Source: Alphaproteobacteria bacterium
GTDB taxonomy: Bacteria; Pseudomonadota; Alphaproteobacteria; Thalassobaculales; Thalassobaculaceae
Length of the DNA stretch: 64,000 bases
Assembly (NCBI GenBank): GCA_024742275.1
Contig: JANSYS010000002.1
Span: 248,001 to 312,000, forward strand
Direction: 5' to 3'
Shown here: in pieces, positions 46,893-56,327 of the stretch
Layout of the letters: each line of letters starts with the position of its first letter
Position numbering within the stretch: position 1 is the stretch's first letter
Made by a program: the position numbers and the translations under genes
The notes under the pieces: generated by a model
What the model saw: only the letters and a program-made list of their open reading frames with translations
What the model was told of the DNA's origin: nothing
The model's database searches: none

Positions 46893-48119
46893 CTAGCCGT
46901 CACCGGGGGCGCCGGGCACGATTCCGTCGTCGACCATGGTCTTCGTAAGCAGATTTGGAGCCGCCTGATCGGCGCCGTAGATCGGCACGGGGTGGGACAG
47001 TCCGCCAGCTTCCAGCTCCTTCGCGAAGGTCATGGCCTGCAGGATCAGATCGTCGATGTCGATGTACTTGTAGCTGCCGGCCCGGCCCATCGACACTACG
47101 CCGTCGGGCATCGCATCGAAGTACTGATAGGCGCGGGAGATGTGTTTCTTTATCGGCAGCGGATAGAGCCTGTTCGAGAAGCTCGGAATTTCGATGCCGA
47201 GCAGGGTCGAGGGCGATTTGTGCAGCGTGAACTTCTTGTACTCGACGATGCGGGTATAGGGCTCTTCGCCGGCGTAGTAGGTGAAGTATGTCTTGTCCGG
47301 GAAGGCGAACTCGACCGGGAGGATGATCGTCATGAAGTTTCGCCCGACGAAAGGCAACTCACCGAACGCATTGTTCATCAGGGTGTCTGGGGCGATCGTG
47401 CTGACGATCAGGTCGTAGCTGTGCCAGTCTCCGGCGATCTGGACCCGCTTTTTCGGGATGTCGAAGCGCTCGATTTCCACGCCGGTCTTGACGTTGACCT
47501 CGGCGGTGGCGACGTCGAAGTAGCGGTCGTAGCCGTCCGTCGCCAGTGGATAGGCGCTGATGACCGTATCCCAACCCTCTCGGGGGCCGGACTTGATGGC
47601 TACCCCCTTCGGCGACCAGCCGAAATCGTCTATTTCAGCGTTGCTCTCGACCTGCCACATCTTGCGCGAGTAGCCGTCGACCATCTTCCGATACAGCGTC
47701 TCGCCGACCGAGGCGATCCAGTACTCCTCGAAGTTCCTCGCCTGGCTCCAGCCCTTCAACACCTGCTTTTCCTCGAGCTCCTTGAAGATCGTCTCGCGCT
47801 CCGGCATGCGCGGCAGATCGTCTTCATGGATCGGGAACGAATAGAAGTTCCGGTCCTGCTCTACATAGGTGATGAACTCGTGGTCGAGCTTTCGCATCGG
47901 CACGATGTCGTTGAGATAGGCGAACAGGTCTTCCGATGGTGTCAGGAAATGCCGAGGGCCGAACGTGAACGGATGCCCGCCGCGCCAATGGGTTTTCACG
48001 CCGCCGCCCAGAAACGGCGCGCGCTCGACCAGATCTATCTCCCAGCCGCCGATGAGCGATAACTGATGCGCCGCCGCGCAGCCCGCGAAACCGCCGCCGA
48101 TGATGAGTGCGCGTTTCAT
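46893..48119 (-). CDS. UDP-galactopyranose mutase-like flavoprotein
   Basis: A 408-residue FAD protein. The N-terminal FAD motif is ALIIGGGFAGCAAAHQL and the Glf-like segments are GGHPFTFGPRHFLT, then YSRKMWQVESNAEIDDFGWS and GRAGSYKYIDIDDLILQAMT near the C-terminus, which is where mutases hold the flavin ring and UDP-galactose. It would convert UDP-Galp to UDP-Galf. The segments KTHWRGGHPFTFGPRHFL and FYSFPIHEDDLPRMP place it with Glf, although it is a divergent member, so the substrate may be another UDP-sugar. AGGAGGG lies just upstream of the ATG at 48119. Confidence 0.8.
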   Translation of the reverse strand: MKRALIIGGGFAGCAAAHQLSLIGGWEIDLVERAPFLGGGVKTHWRGGHPFTFGPRHFLTPSEDLFAYLNDIVPMRKLDHEFITYVEQDRNFYSFPIHEDDLPRMPERETIFKELEEKQVLKGWSQARNFEEYWIASVGETLYRKMVDGYSRKMWQVESNAEIDDFGWSPKGVAIKSGPREGWDTVISAYPLATDGYDRYFDVATAEVNVKTGVEIERFDIPKKRVQIAGDWHSYDLIVSTIAPDTLMNNAFGELPFVGRNFMTIILPVEFAFPDKTYFTYYAGEEPYTRIVEYKKFTLHKSPSTLLGIEIPSFSNRLYPLPIKKHISRAYQYFDAMPDGVVSMGRAGSYKYIDIDDLILQAMTFAKELEAGGLSHPVPIYGADQAAPNLLTKTMVDDGIVPGAPGDG

Positions 48120-48844
48120 GGCTTGGGCCCTCCTGCATATCGGGGGATTCTGAAAACGGACCCCGGTATTGAACGATACGGGACCACAGCGTCGGGAAGA
48201 GAAACATGAGCCGAACGCGGCCCGAATAGCAATACAAACGGCACAGATCAAAACCGTATCGAGGGAGCCCCGGACCCGACTTCCGCGGAGCGTGGCGTTG
48301 ATCGAGCGAGATCGCGCACGGGTGCCCGCCGGGTTGGCAGGGAAGCAGCGGCGAGCAACAGGGTTTCTCCGTTGGGCGCGGCGAAGCAACTTTCCTACGA
48401 GTCAGCCAGGCCCGCGCACGCCAAGGCAGGACGTCGGAAAACGTGCACTGATTCTCCCGACCGAGCAAAATGCCGATCCAACGGTCGATGTTCGAGAGTG
48501 CGTGAAACAAATACGATAGCGGTATGTAAAGCGTCCAAAAACGCGCAACGGCGGTTGACGCGCGCATTGGTTTGAGGCACCAATTGCTTGGCCACCGGGG
48601 AGATGTGTTCAAAACGCAACACGTAGTGGCGGTTCTATATAAGAAGACGGGGATGAGCTACACAATGAGCTTGCATATCAACTCTGTGGCAGGTACCACC
48701 AAATTCGTGACGGGTGCGTGCGAAGCGAAAAGCGCTGTGCACGCGAGAGACAACGCGGTCTTGGGGAGCCGTTGAGCGCCAAGGCTAGGAACAACACGTA
48801 GCTAGCGCCAAGGCTAGAAACACCACGTAGGAGTCAATGAAACC
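48120..48844. promoter_or_regulatory. Long intergenic and leader region of the RTX gene
   Basis: 725 nt without a supported gene. Seen here: an inverted repeat ATTGGT/ACCAAT (48566-48571, 48579-48584), a TATA-rich element TATATAAG at 48636-48643 that could be a -10 box, an ACACGTAG motif at 48620-48627, and a tandem repeat at 48775-48830 just before the RTX gene. A 40-codon frame from 48653 has only a weak ribosome box and I do not call it. A long 5' leader is common for abundant surface proteins. Confidence 0.5.
48775..48830 (+). repeat. Tandem 27-nt direct repeat in the RTX leader
   Basis: Copy 1 is 48775-48801 and copy 2 is 48804-48830, with CT between them. They differ at only two of 27 positions. 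Each holds AGCGCCAAGGCTAG followed by a CACGTAG end. Copy 2 ends inside the AGGAG ribosome site of the RTX gene, so the repeat may influence mRNA stability or translation. Confidence 0.8.
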
Positions 48845-51022
48845 ATGGCAACCTTCGTTTTTTCGACGATAACGGACGCCCAAGCCGCGGCGCTCACAAC
48901 CGCAGACATTTTGCTGGTTGATACCGGTTCAGCGACCAGTGCTGTTGTTACCCAGGGAAGCAGCAGCACTGTTCTTACGATCGGTTCCAAGAGCGTCACG
49001 CTGCCTTTCGCGACGAACACGCTGACGACGTCGCAGATCCAGTTCACCGATAACTCGACCATCGTTTTCGGTGACAACACGACGGGAACCACCAGCGACG
49101 GTCTTCCGAACACCATTACCGGCTCCTCTGCGGGCAGCCTGGTCTATGGCTTCTCGGGTGCAGACAACATCACCGGCGGTTCGTCCGCCGACCTGATCTA
49201 CGGCAACACCGATGGCGACACGATCACCGCCAACGACGGTGCCAACACCGTGTTCGGTGGCCAGGGTGGTGACACCATCACCTCGGGCTCCGGCGCTTCG
49301 GTGCTCTACGGTAACCTTGCCAACGACCAGATCACCGACGGCGCGGGTGCTTCGACCATCTACGGTGGTCAGGGCGACGACTCGCTTTCGGGCGGTGCCG
49401 GCAACGACGTGCTGTTCGGCAACCTGAGCGCCGACCTCCTGTTCGGCGGCGACGGTGCGGACACGCTGATCGGCGGCCGGGGCGCTGACACCGTCAACGG
49501 CGGTGGCTCCGGTAACGACCTGATCTACGGTAATGCGGGCGCCGACTCGATCGTCGGCCTGTCCGGTTCGAACACCGTGTTCGGTGGTGCCGGTGCGGAC
49601 ACGATCTCCGCGACCTCCGGTACTCAGCTGTTCTTCGGAAACAACGGTGACGACCGGATCACGGGCGGCACCAGCGCCGACACGATCTTCGGCGGCGGTA
49701 GCGCCGACACGATCCTCGGCGGCTCCGGCGGCGATCTGATCTACGGAAACGCTGATGCTGACTCGATCAGCGGTGGCGTGGGCAACGACACGATGTTCGG
49801 CGGCCAGGGCAACGACGTGCTCGTTGACCAGTCCGGTACGGATATCATCTACGGTAACCTCGGCAACGACGCGATCACCGACACGGGTACCCAGGCCAGC
49901 CGTCTGTTCGGTGGTCAGGGCAACGACACGATCACGGCGAACCTCGGGTCTTCCGATAGCGTCGTCGGTGGCGCGGGCAACGACTCGATCGTCCTCGTGA
50001 CCGCCAGCAACATCGGCATCTCCGGCAGCTACATTGGCGGCGACGGTACCGATACGATCGTGTTCACCTCGACCATCAACCTTTCCAGCGCGACGGTTTC
50101 CAGTGTCGAAACCATCAAGTGGAACGGTGTCAGTGCCGACCTGACGATCGCTGGTTCGCAGATGGTTGGTGTCGCCTTCGACGGTAGCTCGAACGCCACC
50201 GGCGTCACGGCGGGCATCAACATCACCGGCGGCGGCTCGATCGACATCAGCAGCTCCACGCTGACCGAGATCGACGCTCTTCGTCTGGTCAGCGCCACTA
50301 CGCTGGTGGCTGGCTCGGCGGCCGACAACATCATCGGCTCGAGCGGTGCCGACGCCATTCTGGGCGGTGCCGGTTCGGATACGATCGTGTCCGATACGGC
50401 GGGTGAGTCCAGCGGTGGTGACACCCTGTCCGGTGGTGCCGGCTCCGACTCCCTCGTCGGTGGCACTTCGGCGGATGCCATCTTCGGTGGCGCTGGCGCG
50501 GATACGATCTACGGCGGTTCCGGCGGTGGTGAGGATCTCATCGACGGCGGTGCCGGCGCGGATTTGATCATCTTCGCGAGCATGTCCGGTGGTCAGTCCA
50601 TGAACGTGAACGGCGGTGCGGATACCGATACCTACGTGTTCCGGGACTCGATCTTCAGCCTCTGGTCGGCGGGTGCGTCGGCAAGCGGTGCCACGCAGAT
50701 CGTGATGTCCTTCGGTAACGGTACCGGCGACGTTCTGGACTTCCAGTCGCTGCTGCAGGCCGGCTCCAACTTCGCGTCGATCACCCTGCTCTCTGCCGCG
50801 GGTGAAGCTTCGGCCGGCGCGAACTCGTTCATCGCCGACTTCAACACGCTGAAGACGTCGAATGCGAGCGGTACCGCCATCTACTTCTTCGACACGGCGA
50901 CGGACGTTCTCTACGTTGGTATCGGGTCGGTGAACGGCGATATCATCTCGATCAAGCTGAACGGCGTTGACAGTGTTGCGACGACCGGCACTGGCGGCCT
51001 GAAGATCGACTCGCTCGGCTAA
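48845..51022 (+). CDS. RTX (hemolysin-type calcium-binding) protein, probable S-layer-like surface protein
   Basis: 725 residues, no cysteine and no Sec signal peptide. The N-terminus [20 protein letters not shown] is like those of abundant RTX surface proteins in alphaproteobacteria. Residues 100-400 consist of 18-residue nonapeptide pairs (GGxGxDxI), alternating between an xYGN and an xFGG form. A second RTX block lies at 490-578. The region 400-490 and the last 150 residues ([30 protein letters not shown]) lack repeats; the very C-terminus should hold the type I secretion signal. Calcium binding would fold the repeats after export. The ABC exporter gene at 62833 is the likely transporter. 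A strong terminator follows. Confidence 0.9.
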   Translation: MATFVFSTITDAQAAALTTADILLVDTGSATSAVVTQGSSSTVLTIGSKSVTLPFATNTLTTSQIQFTDNSTIVFGDNTTGTTSDGLPNTITGSSAGSLVYGFSGADNITGGSSADLIYGNTDGDTITANDGANTVFGGQGGDTITSGSGASVLYGNLANDQITDGAGASTIYGGQGDDSLSGGAGNDVLFGNLSADLLFGGDGADTLIGGRGADTVNGGGSGNDLIYGNAGADSIVGLSGSNTVFGGAGADTISATSGTQLFFGNNGDDRITGGTSADTIFGGGSADTILGGSGGDLIYGNADADSISGGVGNDTMFGGQGNDVLVDQSGTDIIYGNLGNDAITDTGTQASRLFGGQGNDTITANLGSSDSVVGGAGNDSIVLVTASNIGISGSYIGGDGTDTIVFTSTINLSSATVSSVETIKWNGVSADLTIAGSQMVGVAFDGSSNATGVTAGINITGGGSIDISSSTLTEIDALRLVSATTLVAGSAADNIIGSSGADAILGGAGSDTIVSDTAGESSGGDTLSGGAGSDSLVGGTSADAIFGGAGADTIYGGSGGGEDLIDGGAGADLIIFASMSGGQSMNVNGGADTDTYVFRDSIFSLWSAGASASGATQIVMSFGNGTGDVLDFQSLLQAGSNFASITLLSAAGEASAGANSFIADFNTLKTSNASGTAIYFFDTATDVLYVGIGSVNGDIISIKLNGVDSVATTGTGGLKIDSLG
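49199..49909 (+). repeat. Coding 108-bp super-repeat array in the RTX gene
   Basis: Encodes residues 119-355. The motif (Y/F)GN recurs at residues 119, 155, 191, 228, 264, 300 and 336, that is every 36 residues with a single step of 37. Between them a (F/Y/I)GG turn comes 18 or 19 residues later. This is a protein-level super-repeat of two RTX units, 108 bp in DNA; the DNA copies have diverged. It is not a CRISPR array. Confidence 0.85.
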
Positions 51023-51073
51023 ATCAGCCAGGCTACCAACAACTCATCCCGGAAACGGGATGCGCATAGTGCG

Positions 51074-51104
51074 AAAGGGGGCAGATATCCATCTGCCCCC
51101 TTTT
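51074..51104 (+). terminator. Strong rho-independent terminator of the RTX gene
   Basis: A 13-bp stem (51074-51086 with 51091-51103), 4-nt loop and TTTT tail, 52 nt after the RTX stop. It ends the RTX transcript before the TPR gene, which therefore needs its own promoter or read-through. The RTX gene is thus probably expressed alone and at high level. Confidence 0.9.
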
Positions 51105-51129
51105 CAACTGGAAGAGGACCGTTCGGGCT

Positions 51130-53877
51130 ATGAAGGCCGAAATGCTAGATGACCTGATCGCGATGAATGCGAGCAATGTCGCGCTGGAAAAGATATCCGC
51201 CAATTCATCTTCCCTGACTCCAGAAACAGCGATCCGTCTGGTCCTCAAGGCCAAATTGAATTTGGGCCGCTACGCAGAATGCGAGCCTCTATCCCGGCGC
51301 TTGATCTCACACGATCCAGCCAATCCCGAAGTTCAACGCCTCACGGGGTACACGAACATCGCTTTGGGTCGGCTGCACCGAGGTGCGGCTCATTTCCGCC
51401 GCGCGGCAATCCTGAACCCGCTGGATCCAATGAATATGGTGGGCTGTGCGAGTGCGGCCCGGCACCTGACGCAGGCGCATCTGTCGCAGCTCTATGCAAA
51501 TCGTGCCTTGCGCTTGGATCCGTTGACAGCGGAAAGCTATTCCGCGCGGGTCTCCGCAACGATGCAGATACCCGGGACTGAGGACATCAACGCGCACGAC
51601 CTACGGCGAGCGATCCTCCTGAAACCGTGGGCTCGGAGCCTGTATGGCCTCTCGGTCCATTTGGGGAAAATCAACAAGGGCCTCGATCAGAGAACACTCG
51701 AAAAGCTTTGTATTCTCGATCCGAGAGACATCGAAAATCATTATCTGCTGAATCTCAAACGCGCCGAAAAAGTCGACAGCGCCGACGCCGTGAACGCCAT
51801 CCGGCGATTGATGATCATCACGCCGCAGTCGCCGCTTGGATATTCCCTGCACCGAAGCCGACAATCATGGATTCATGATTTCTCGGAGCCTCTGAAGCTT
51901 GTCAAACGCCTTATCTGCTTCGCCGATGACGCAAAGAAAGTTGTCCTGAGCGCGTCAAAGCTTCTCAATGACAATGGGGCAACCCATCATTCGCGCAATA
52001 TTCTCAATTATTACAACAAGATCCACGATCGAAATGATCCGGATATCCTCTACAATCTCTGTGTCTCATACCGGATCGACGGCGATCTGGTAAAAGCCGA
52101 GTCCATCGCCCGAAAAATCCTAAACAGGTACAAGAGCCGGCGGCATGGGTGGCTCCTCGTCGCCACATTGCAATGCGATATGGGTGACCGGGCGAAAGCG
52201 ATTCGGATCATGCGCAAAGCGGTGAAAACAATCCCCGACGATGCTCAACTATGGGGAACGTTTGGATATCTGACTCTCCTCGACGAAAACTACCCGCTGT
52301 CGATCACCGCGCTTCGCAAGTCAATTTTCTACAACCCAACCCATGCGACGCCCTATGTTGCATTGGCGAAGGCGTATGAGGGAGCCGGAAGAGACGAAAT
52401 CGCTCCCGAAATCATGGAGTACGGACTCCGGCTCGCGGACAACTCGCTCGACAAAATCACGGCCAGCGCCGGATTGCTGAACCGCGCAGGCAGGTGGAGC
52501 GAAGCGTTGACCCGCTCGAAGATGGCTTATCTCGCCGATCCTTCAGATCAGATGGCGAACGACAACCTCACCACCAGCCTTGTGAACAACGAATACATCG
52601 AAGAAGCATTGGTCTACGCCGAACGCTTCAAGATGAGCAGCCCGAATGTCGCGATGGCCCATGCCATCCATTCAACCTTGGTCGCTAGGGCCGGCGATCC
52701 GGCGAAAGCGACCGAGCTTGTAGAGACAGCCCTGCAGCGCTGGCCAAGTTCCACCCGGCTCATGCGAGCACAAATGACTATCGCCGTGTTGAACGGCACT
52801 CCGGAACGGCAGCACCCGTTCTCGCAGAGCATTGCCTACATGCAAAAGACTCCTGGCGCCCTAGCCGCGCATAGTATGACCGAACTGTATATTCAAAAGT
52901 GGGGTCACGGTTTCGACCTGTATGAGTTCGGTTTGGATCAAAAGAGGCGCGGCCGAGGACCTAGAAGAACCTTCCGGCAACCTCAATGGCTCGGCGAACC
53001 GATCTTGGACAAAACCCTATTGATCCATGCAGAGCAGGGTATCGGCGATGAGTTGATGTTCGGAACCATGATTCCCGACGTCCTCAAACTTGCCGGCCAC
53101 GCTGTCATTGAAGTGTCCGATCGTCTGAAACCCCTATATGAGAGGTCCTTTCCGGACGCTGAAATCGTCTCGTGGAAGGACAAGAAGCACACAGAGACCC
53201 GAACGGATATCGACTATTACACCGCGGTCGGTAGCCTGGGGCGCCTGCTTAGGCGTTCAACCAAGTCATTCGGAAGAAGTCGACCGTATCTGGAGCCTGA
53301 CCTCGATCTTGCAATGAAACTCCGCAACCGATACAGCAAGCACGGCGATCGCCTTGTAATTGGAGTGGGGTGGAAAGGTGGGACTGTCGCCATCAGAAAC
53401 AAGAGGCGATCCGTCGGCCTCGAACGTCTCGCAACCATTTTGAAGCCATTCGACTGCACTCTTGTTTCCATTCAGTATGGTCCAATCGAGGAAGAAATCC
53501 GCGAGGTCAATAATAAGCTGGGAACAGACATCATTTTCGATCCAGAGGTCGATCCTCTCAAGAGCCTTGACGCATCGGCCGCTCAGATAGCAGCGTGCGA
53601 TCTGGTGATTTCATCGACGAACGCGGGTGTCCACACCGCTGGAGCGCTTGGAATTCCTTGCTGGGCCCTGGTGCCGATCGAGGCCGATTGGCGGTGGACC
53701 TGGCCTCGAAACGACGTTGTCTGGTATCCGGGAATGAGGCTATACCGGCAGCCAGTTCTGTATGACTGGGAAACGCCGCTGAAGCAGATCCAGCACGATC
53801 TCGACGCTTATTTGAACGGGAACCCCATGGACCGCGACCTTAGAGAATCGCCGGATCCTGACTGGGATTGGGGGTAA
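51130..53877 (+). CDS. TPR protein with C-terminal glycosyltransferase family 9-like domain
   Basis: A 915-residue protein. The first 560 residues are helical TPR-like repeats (AGRWSEALTRSKMAYLADPS, GDPAKATELVETALQRWPSS). The last 300 residues form a GT-B domain related to ADP-heptose transferases: HAEQGIGDELMFGTMIPDVL near residue 632, GVGWKGG near 744, DPEVDPLKSL near 803, then STNAGVHTAGALGIPCWALV and DWRWTWPRNDVVWYPGM. Such TPR-glycosyltransferase fusions often modify proteins or surface glycans. It is AT-richer than most of the window, and it is paralogous in its C-terminal part to the protein at 54411. The start codon at 51130 lacks an ideal ribosome site but follows the terminator directly. 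Confidence 0.85.
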   Translation: MKAEMLDDLIAMNASNVALEKISANSSSLTPETAIRLVLKAKLNLGRYAECEPLSRRLISHDPANPEVQRLTGYTNIALGRLHRGAAHFRRAAILNPLDPMNMVGCASAARHLTQAHLSQLYANRALRLDPLTAESYSARVSATMQIPGTEDINAHDLRRAILLKPWARSLYGLSVHLGKINKGLDQRTLEKLCILDPRDIENHYLLNLKRAEKVDSADAVNAIRRLMIITPQSPLGYSLHRSRQSWIHDFSEPLKLVKRLICFADDAKKVVLSASKLLNDNGATHHSRNILNYYNKIHDRNDPDILYNLCVSYRIDGDLVKAESIARKILNRYKSRRHGWLLVATLQCDMGDRAKAIRIMRKAVKTIPDDAQLWGTFGYLTLLDENYPLSITALRKSIFYNPTHATPYVALAKAYEGAGRDEIAPEIMEYGLRLADNSLDKITASAGLLNRAGRWSEALTRSKMAYLADPSDQMANDNLTTSLVNNEYIEEALVYAERFKMSSPNVAMAHAIHSTLVARAGDPAKATELVETALQRWPSSTRLMRAQMTIAVLNGTPERQHPFSQSIAYMQKTPGALAAHSMTELYIQKWGHGFDLYEFGLDQKRRGRGPRRTFRQPQWLGEPILDKTLLIHAEQGIGDELMFGTMIPDVLKLAGHAVIEVSDRLKPLYERSFPDAEIVSWKDKKHTETRTDIDYYTAVGSLGRLLRRSTKSFGRSRPYLEPDLDLAMKLRNRYSKHGDRLVIGVGWKGGTVAIRNKRRSVGLERLATILKPFDCTLVSIQYGPIEEEIREVNNKLGTDIIFDPEVDPLKSLDASAAQIAACDLVISSTNAGVHTAGALGIPCWALVPIEADWRWTWPRNDVVWYPGMRLYRQPVLYDWETPLKQIQHDLDAYLNGNPMDRDLRESPDPDWDWG

Positions 53878-53887
53878 GGAGCCCATA

Positions 53888-54436
53888 ATGAATATCGTCA
53901 TCGATAAGATCACCGCGATCCACAAATCTGGGAATCTCGCTGAAATACATGTTCTGGCTGATAGCGGCAAAGAACATGTCCTATCGGTTCCCATGGAAAC
54001 GCTTTGGATCATAGGCACGGATCTTCGGCAGGCCGCGATTCGGTTGCTTGCCCCTATTCAGCCCTATACAGCCAACGAACCCGGCGCCGTTCTGCACGAT
54101 GCGGCGGAAAAAGAGAGCGAGCAGGACAGTCAAATATTCGATGCCGAAGACCATGAGGTAAAAACTGGATTTCATGCTGTCGAGCAGTCCTGGGAAATGT
54201 GCGATTTCCTCAACACAACAACCAATCTTGAAACCGACGACCCCGTTCGTATTTTTAATGAAAAGATCAGACATCATTGGCTCGTCGATCCGGAACAGGA
54301 CAATGTCCAGTCGCTGAAGGAGCGGTCATACTTCCACCTTCGCAACGGATTTGTTATTCGATACCGCGAAGAGCAATCCGACTGGATTCCGGATCGAATT
54401 GAGCAAGAAGATGACCAGAGCGACGCAGCCGAGTAG
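53888..54436 (+). CDS. Uncharacterised protein between TPR-glycosyltransferase genes
   Basis: 182 residues, acidic, with no membrane segment. It starts MNIVIDKITAIHKSGNLAEI, has a beta-rich N-half (IHVLADSGKEHVLSVPMETL) and an acidic tail (QDDQSDAAE-like, here EQEDDQSDAAE). No family is recognised. It begins 10 nt after the upstream TPR gene (AAGGAG upstream of the ATG) and overlaps the start of the next TPR gene by 26 nt, so the three are probably one operon. Base composition is AT-rich like its neighbours, suggesting joint transfer. Confidence 0.65.
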   Translation: MNIVIDKITAIHKSGNLAEIHVLADSGKEHVLSVPMETLWIIGTDLRQAAIRLLAPIQPYTANEPGAVLHDAAEKESEQDSQIFDAEDHEVKTGFHAVEQSWEMCDFLNTTTNLETDDPVRIFNEKIRHHWLVDPEQDNVQSLKERSYFHLRNGFVIRYREEQSDWIPDRIEQEDDQSDAAE

Positions 54437-56102
54437 CCTCCAAGAGCAAATCGCGTCCGCGCTCACGAGAGCAGTTCGACTACATCATGAAGGAAATAAG
54501 GACGAGGCGCGCCTTTTGTACAAAGGCGTCGTATCCCATGACCCGTTGAACGCGATCGCGCTGTGCAACCTGGCCGTTCTGCTGAAAGATCGTGGCGAGG
54601 TTGAAGCCTACAGGAAGGCGACTCTTAAGGCCGCTTTGTCGGTTCCTACGATGTCCGCAGCATACAATAATCTAGGAAATGCGCTCCGGGATGCGGGCTA
54701 CCACGAACAGTCGGTCAAGATTGGCCGATACTGTTCCTATATCTCACCTTTCTACGCCGATAATTATAGCAATATGGGTCTGTCGCAGACCTATCTTACG
54801 GACTATGAAAATTCGATCCGCAATTGTCGGAAATGTTTGATCCTAAGCCCTGCATTTCCGGACGGTTGGCTGAATCATGCAAATGCGATGGTGTTGGCGC
54901 GCCGTGGTCGACAAGCCGGATTGTCTTATCGTCTTGCAACACTGCTCCGCCCCAACCACCACACGACACTGAGCAGCTTTGGAGTTGCTCTAGCCTCGCT
55001 TGGATACTTGAGTGAGGCTGTCTATCTCCAAGAGCAAGCGCTGAAGCTCAATAGCAACAACGAGAATGCCGAATTTAACATCGCCCTCTACTATCTCTTG
55101 ATGGGTAGATACAGTGAAGGGTTTAAATATTATGAGACTGGTATTGGTGGAAAACATGCGGACAACAAACGCGGCAACCGGCGCCGGGTCGGGCAACCGG
55201 TCTGGAAAGGCCAACCGCTGACGGGAAAAAGTATTATCGTCACGGCGGAGCAGGGCATTGGCGACGAAATAATGTTCGCCTCTGTAATTCCGGAACTCTC
55301 CCGGCTCGCCGATCAAGTGTACTATGAGGTGACACCTCGTCTGTACGATTTGATGCGTAGAAGCCAGCCTGGTGTCGAGGTATTCAAATACAATCCAGAG
55401 AGCCCGAGGGAGTATTTGTCCGACACTTCGATCGATTACTCAATTCCGTTGGGGTCTCTGCCGAATTATTTTAGAAAATCTCTATTTAATTTTGGCCGTC
55501 AGAGGCCTTATCTTGAGCCGAACAAGCACCTAGTCCGCTATTTCCGCCATAAGTATACACAGAAATTCGGCGACAAGTTCCTCATTGGTGTTGGCTGGAG
55601 AGGGGGGTCCGGGCAGTTGAGGAGCAGCGGCCGGTCGACTGATCTGCAAAGGTTTGCGCCGATCGTGAACCTACCCGGCGTTCAAGCGGTGTCGATTCAG
55701 TACGGGGACGTTCGGAAAGAGATCGAGCAATTCAACGATCGAAATTACGGTACTGTCCATTTTGATCCAGAAGTCGATCCGCTGGAATCGATTGAAGTAT
55801 CCGTCGCGCAAATAGCCGCGATGGATTTGGTCGTATCGGTCACGAATGCCGGTGTTCATTGCGCCGGAGCGCTAGGCGTCCCTTGCTGGATCTTGGTTCC
55901 TCACATCAGTGATTGGAGGTGGACGTGGGGCAGGCCGGATGTGATTTGGTATCCTGGTATGCGGTGCTATAGGCAGAGAACCCAGGGAGATTGGTCGCAC
56001 CCCTTTGGCAGGCTCATTTCCGACTTAGAAGAGTTTTTCAAAGGTAGGTGTGAACTCCGGGCACCTCCCGCCGCTGATATGGATTGGTCGGGCGACTTGT
56101 AG
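54411..56102 (+). CDS. TPR protein with C-terminal glycosyltransferase family 9-like domain (paralog)
   Basis: 563 residues, with the same plan as the protein at 51130 but with fewer TPR units (about residues 10-240, e.g. AYNNLGNALRDAGYHEQSVK). The transferase domain has AEQGIGDEIMFASVIPELSR near 280, GVGWRGGSGQL near 392, DPEVDPLESI near 451 and VTNAGVHCAGALGVPCWILV. The best start is the ATG at 54411, inside the end of the preceding gene; the frame is open to 54351. The gene is the most AT-rich of the island. A role in glycan or protein glycosylation is likely; the sugar is unknown. The 225-nt gap to the next gene (56103-56327) holds no gene. Confidence 0.85.
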   Translation: MTRATQPSSLQEQIASALTRAVRLHHEGNKDEARLLYKGVVSHDPLNAIALCNLAVLLKDRGEVEAYRKATLKAALSVPTMSAAYNNLGNALRDAGYHEQSVKIGRYCSYISPFYADNYSNMGLSQTYLTDYENSIRNCRKCLILSPAFPDGWLNHANAMVLARRGRQAGLSYRLATLLRPNHHTTLSSFGVALASLGYLSEAVYLQEQALKLNSNNENAEFNIALYYLLMGRYSEGFKYYETGIGGKHADNKRGNRRRVGQPVWKGQPLTGKSIIVTAEQGIGDEIMFASVIPELSRLADQVYYEVTPRLYDLMRRSQPGVEVFKYNPESPREYLSDTSIDYSIPLGSLPNYFRKSLFNFGRQRPYLEPNKHLVRYFRHKYTQKFGDKFLIGVGWRGGSGQLRSSGRSTDLQRFAPIVNLPGVQAVSIQYGDVRKEIEQFNDRNYGTVHFDPEVDPLESIEVSVAQIAAMDLVVSVTNAGVHCAGALGVPCWILVPHISDWRWTWGRPDVIWYPGMRCYRQRTQGDWSHPFGRLISDLEEFFKGRCELRAPPAADMDWSGDL

Positions 56103-56327
56103 GAGGTGCTGCGGATTGCCGTGCGCCACAATACCCTATGGCGACTTTTGATATCCTTTGTATTGGACATTGTAGGGAGCCCGCGGCGGACGCCTGCGAG
56201 CCGTCATTTTTTACGGTTTCTAGCCGCGTGTTAGCTGGATTCGTTATGGTTTGACAGGGTATCCGCCCCCTGTGTATCCATAGCCGTCTCCACACACCAG
56301 ATCGGTTTCAGGCTCAAGGAACGCGCT

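Noticed and set aside
48653-48775. 40-codon upstream ORF in the RTX leader
   Set aside because: Weak ribosome site and no recognisable pattern; it may be translated but the sequence alone does not support it.
49199-49909. Regular repeats resembling a CRISPR-like array
   Set aside because: They are protein-coding RTX repeats: the period is a multiple of three, the copies diverge at third positions and there are no constant repeats with unique spacers. No CRISPR array was seen anywhere in the window.
51130-56102. Insertion sequence or prophage as cause of the AT-rich segment
   Set aside because: No transposase, integrase, terminal inverted repeats or target duplications could be found; the composition shift is limited to the glycan genes.
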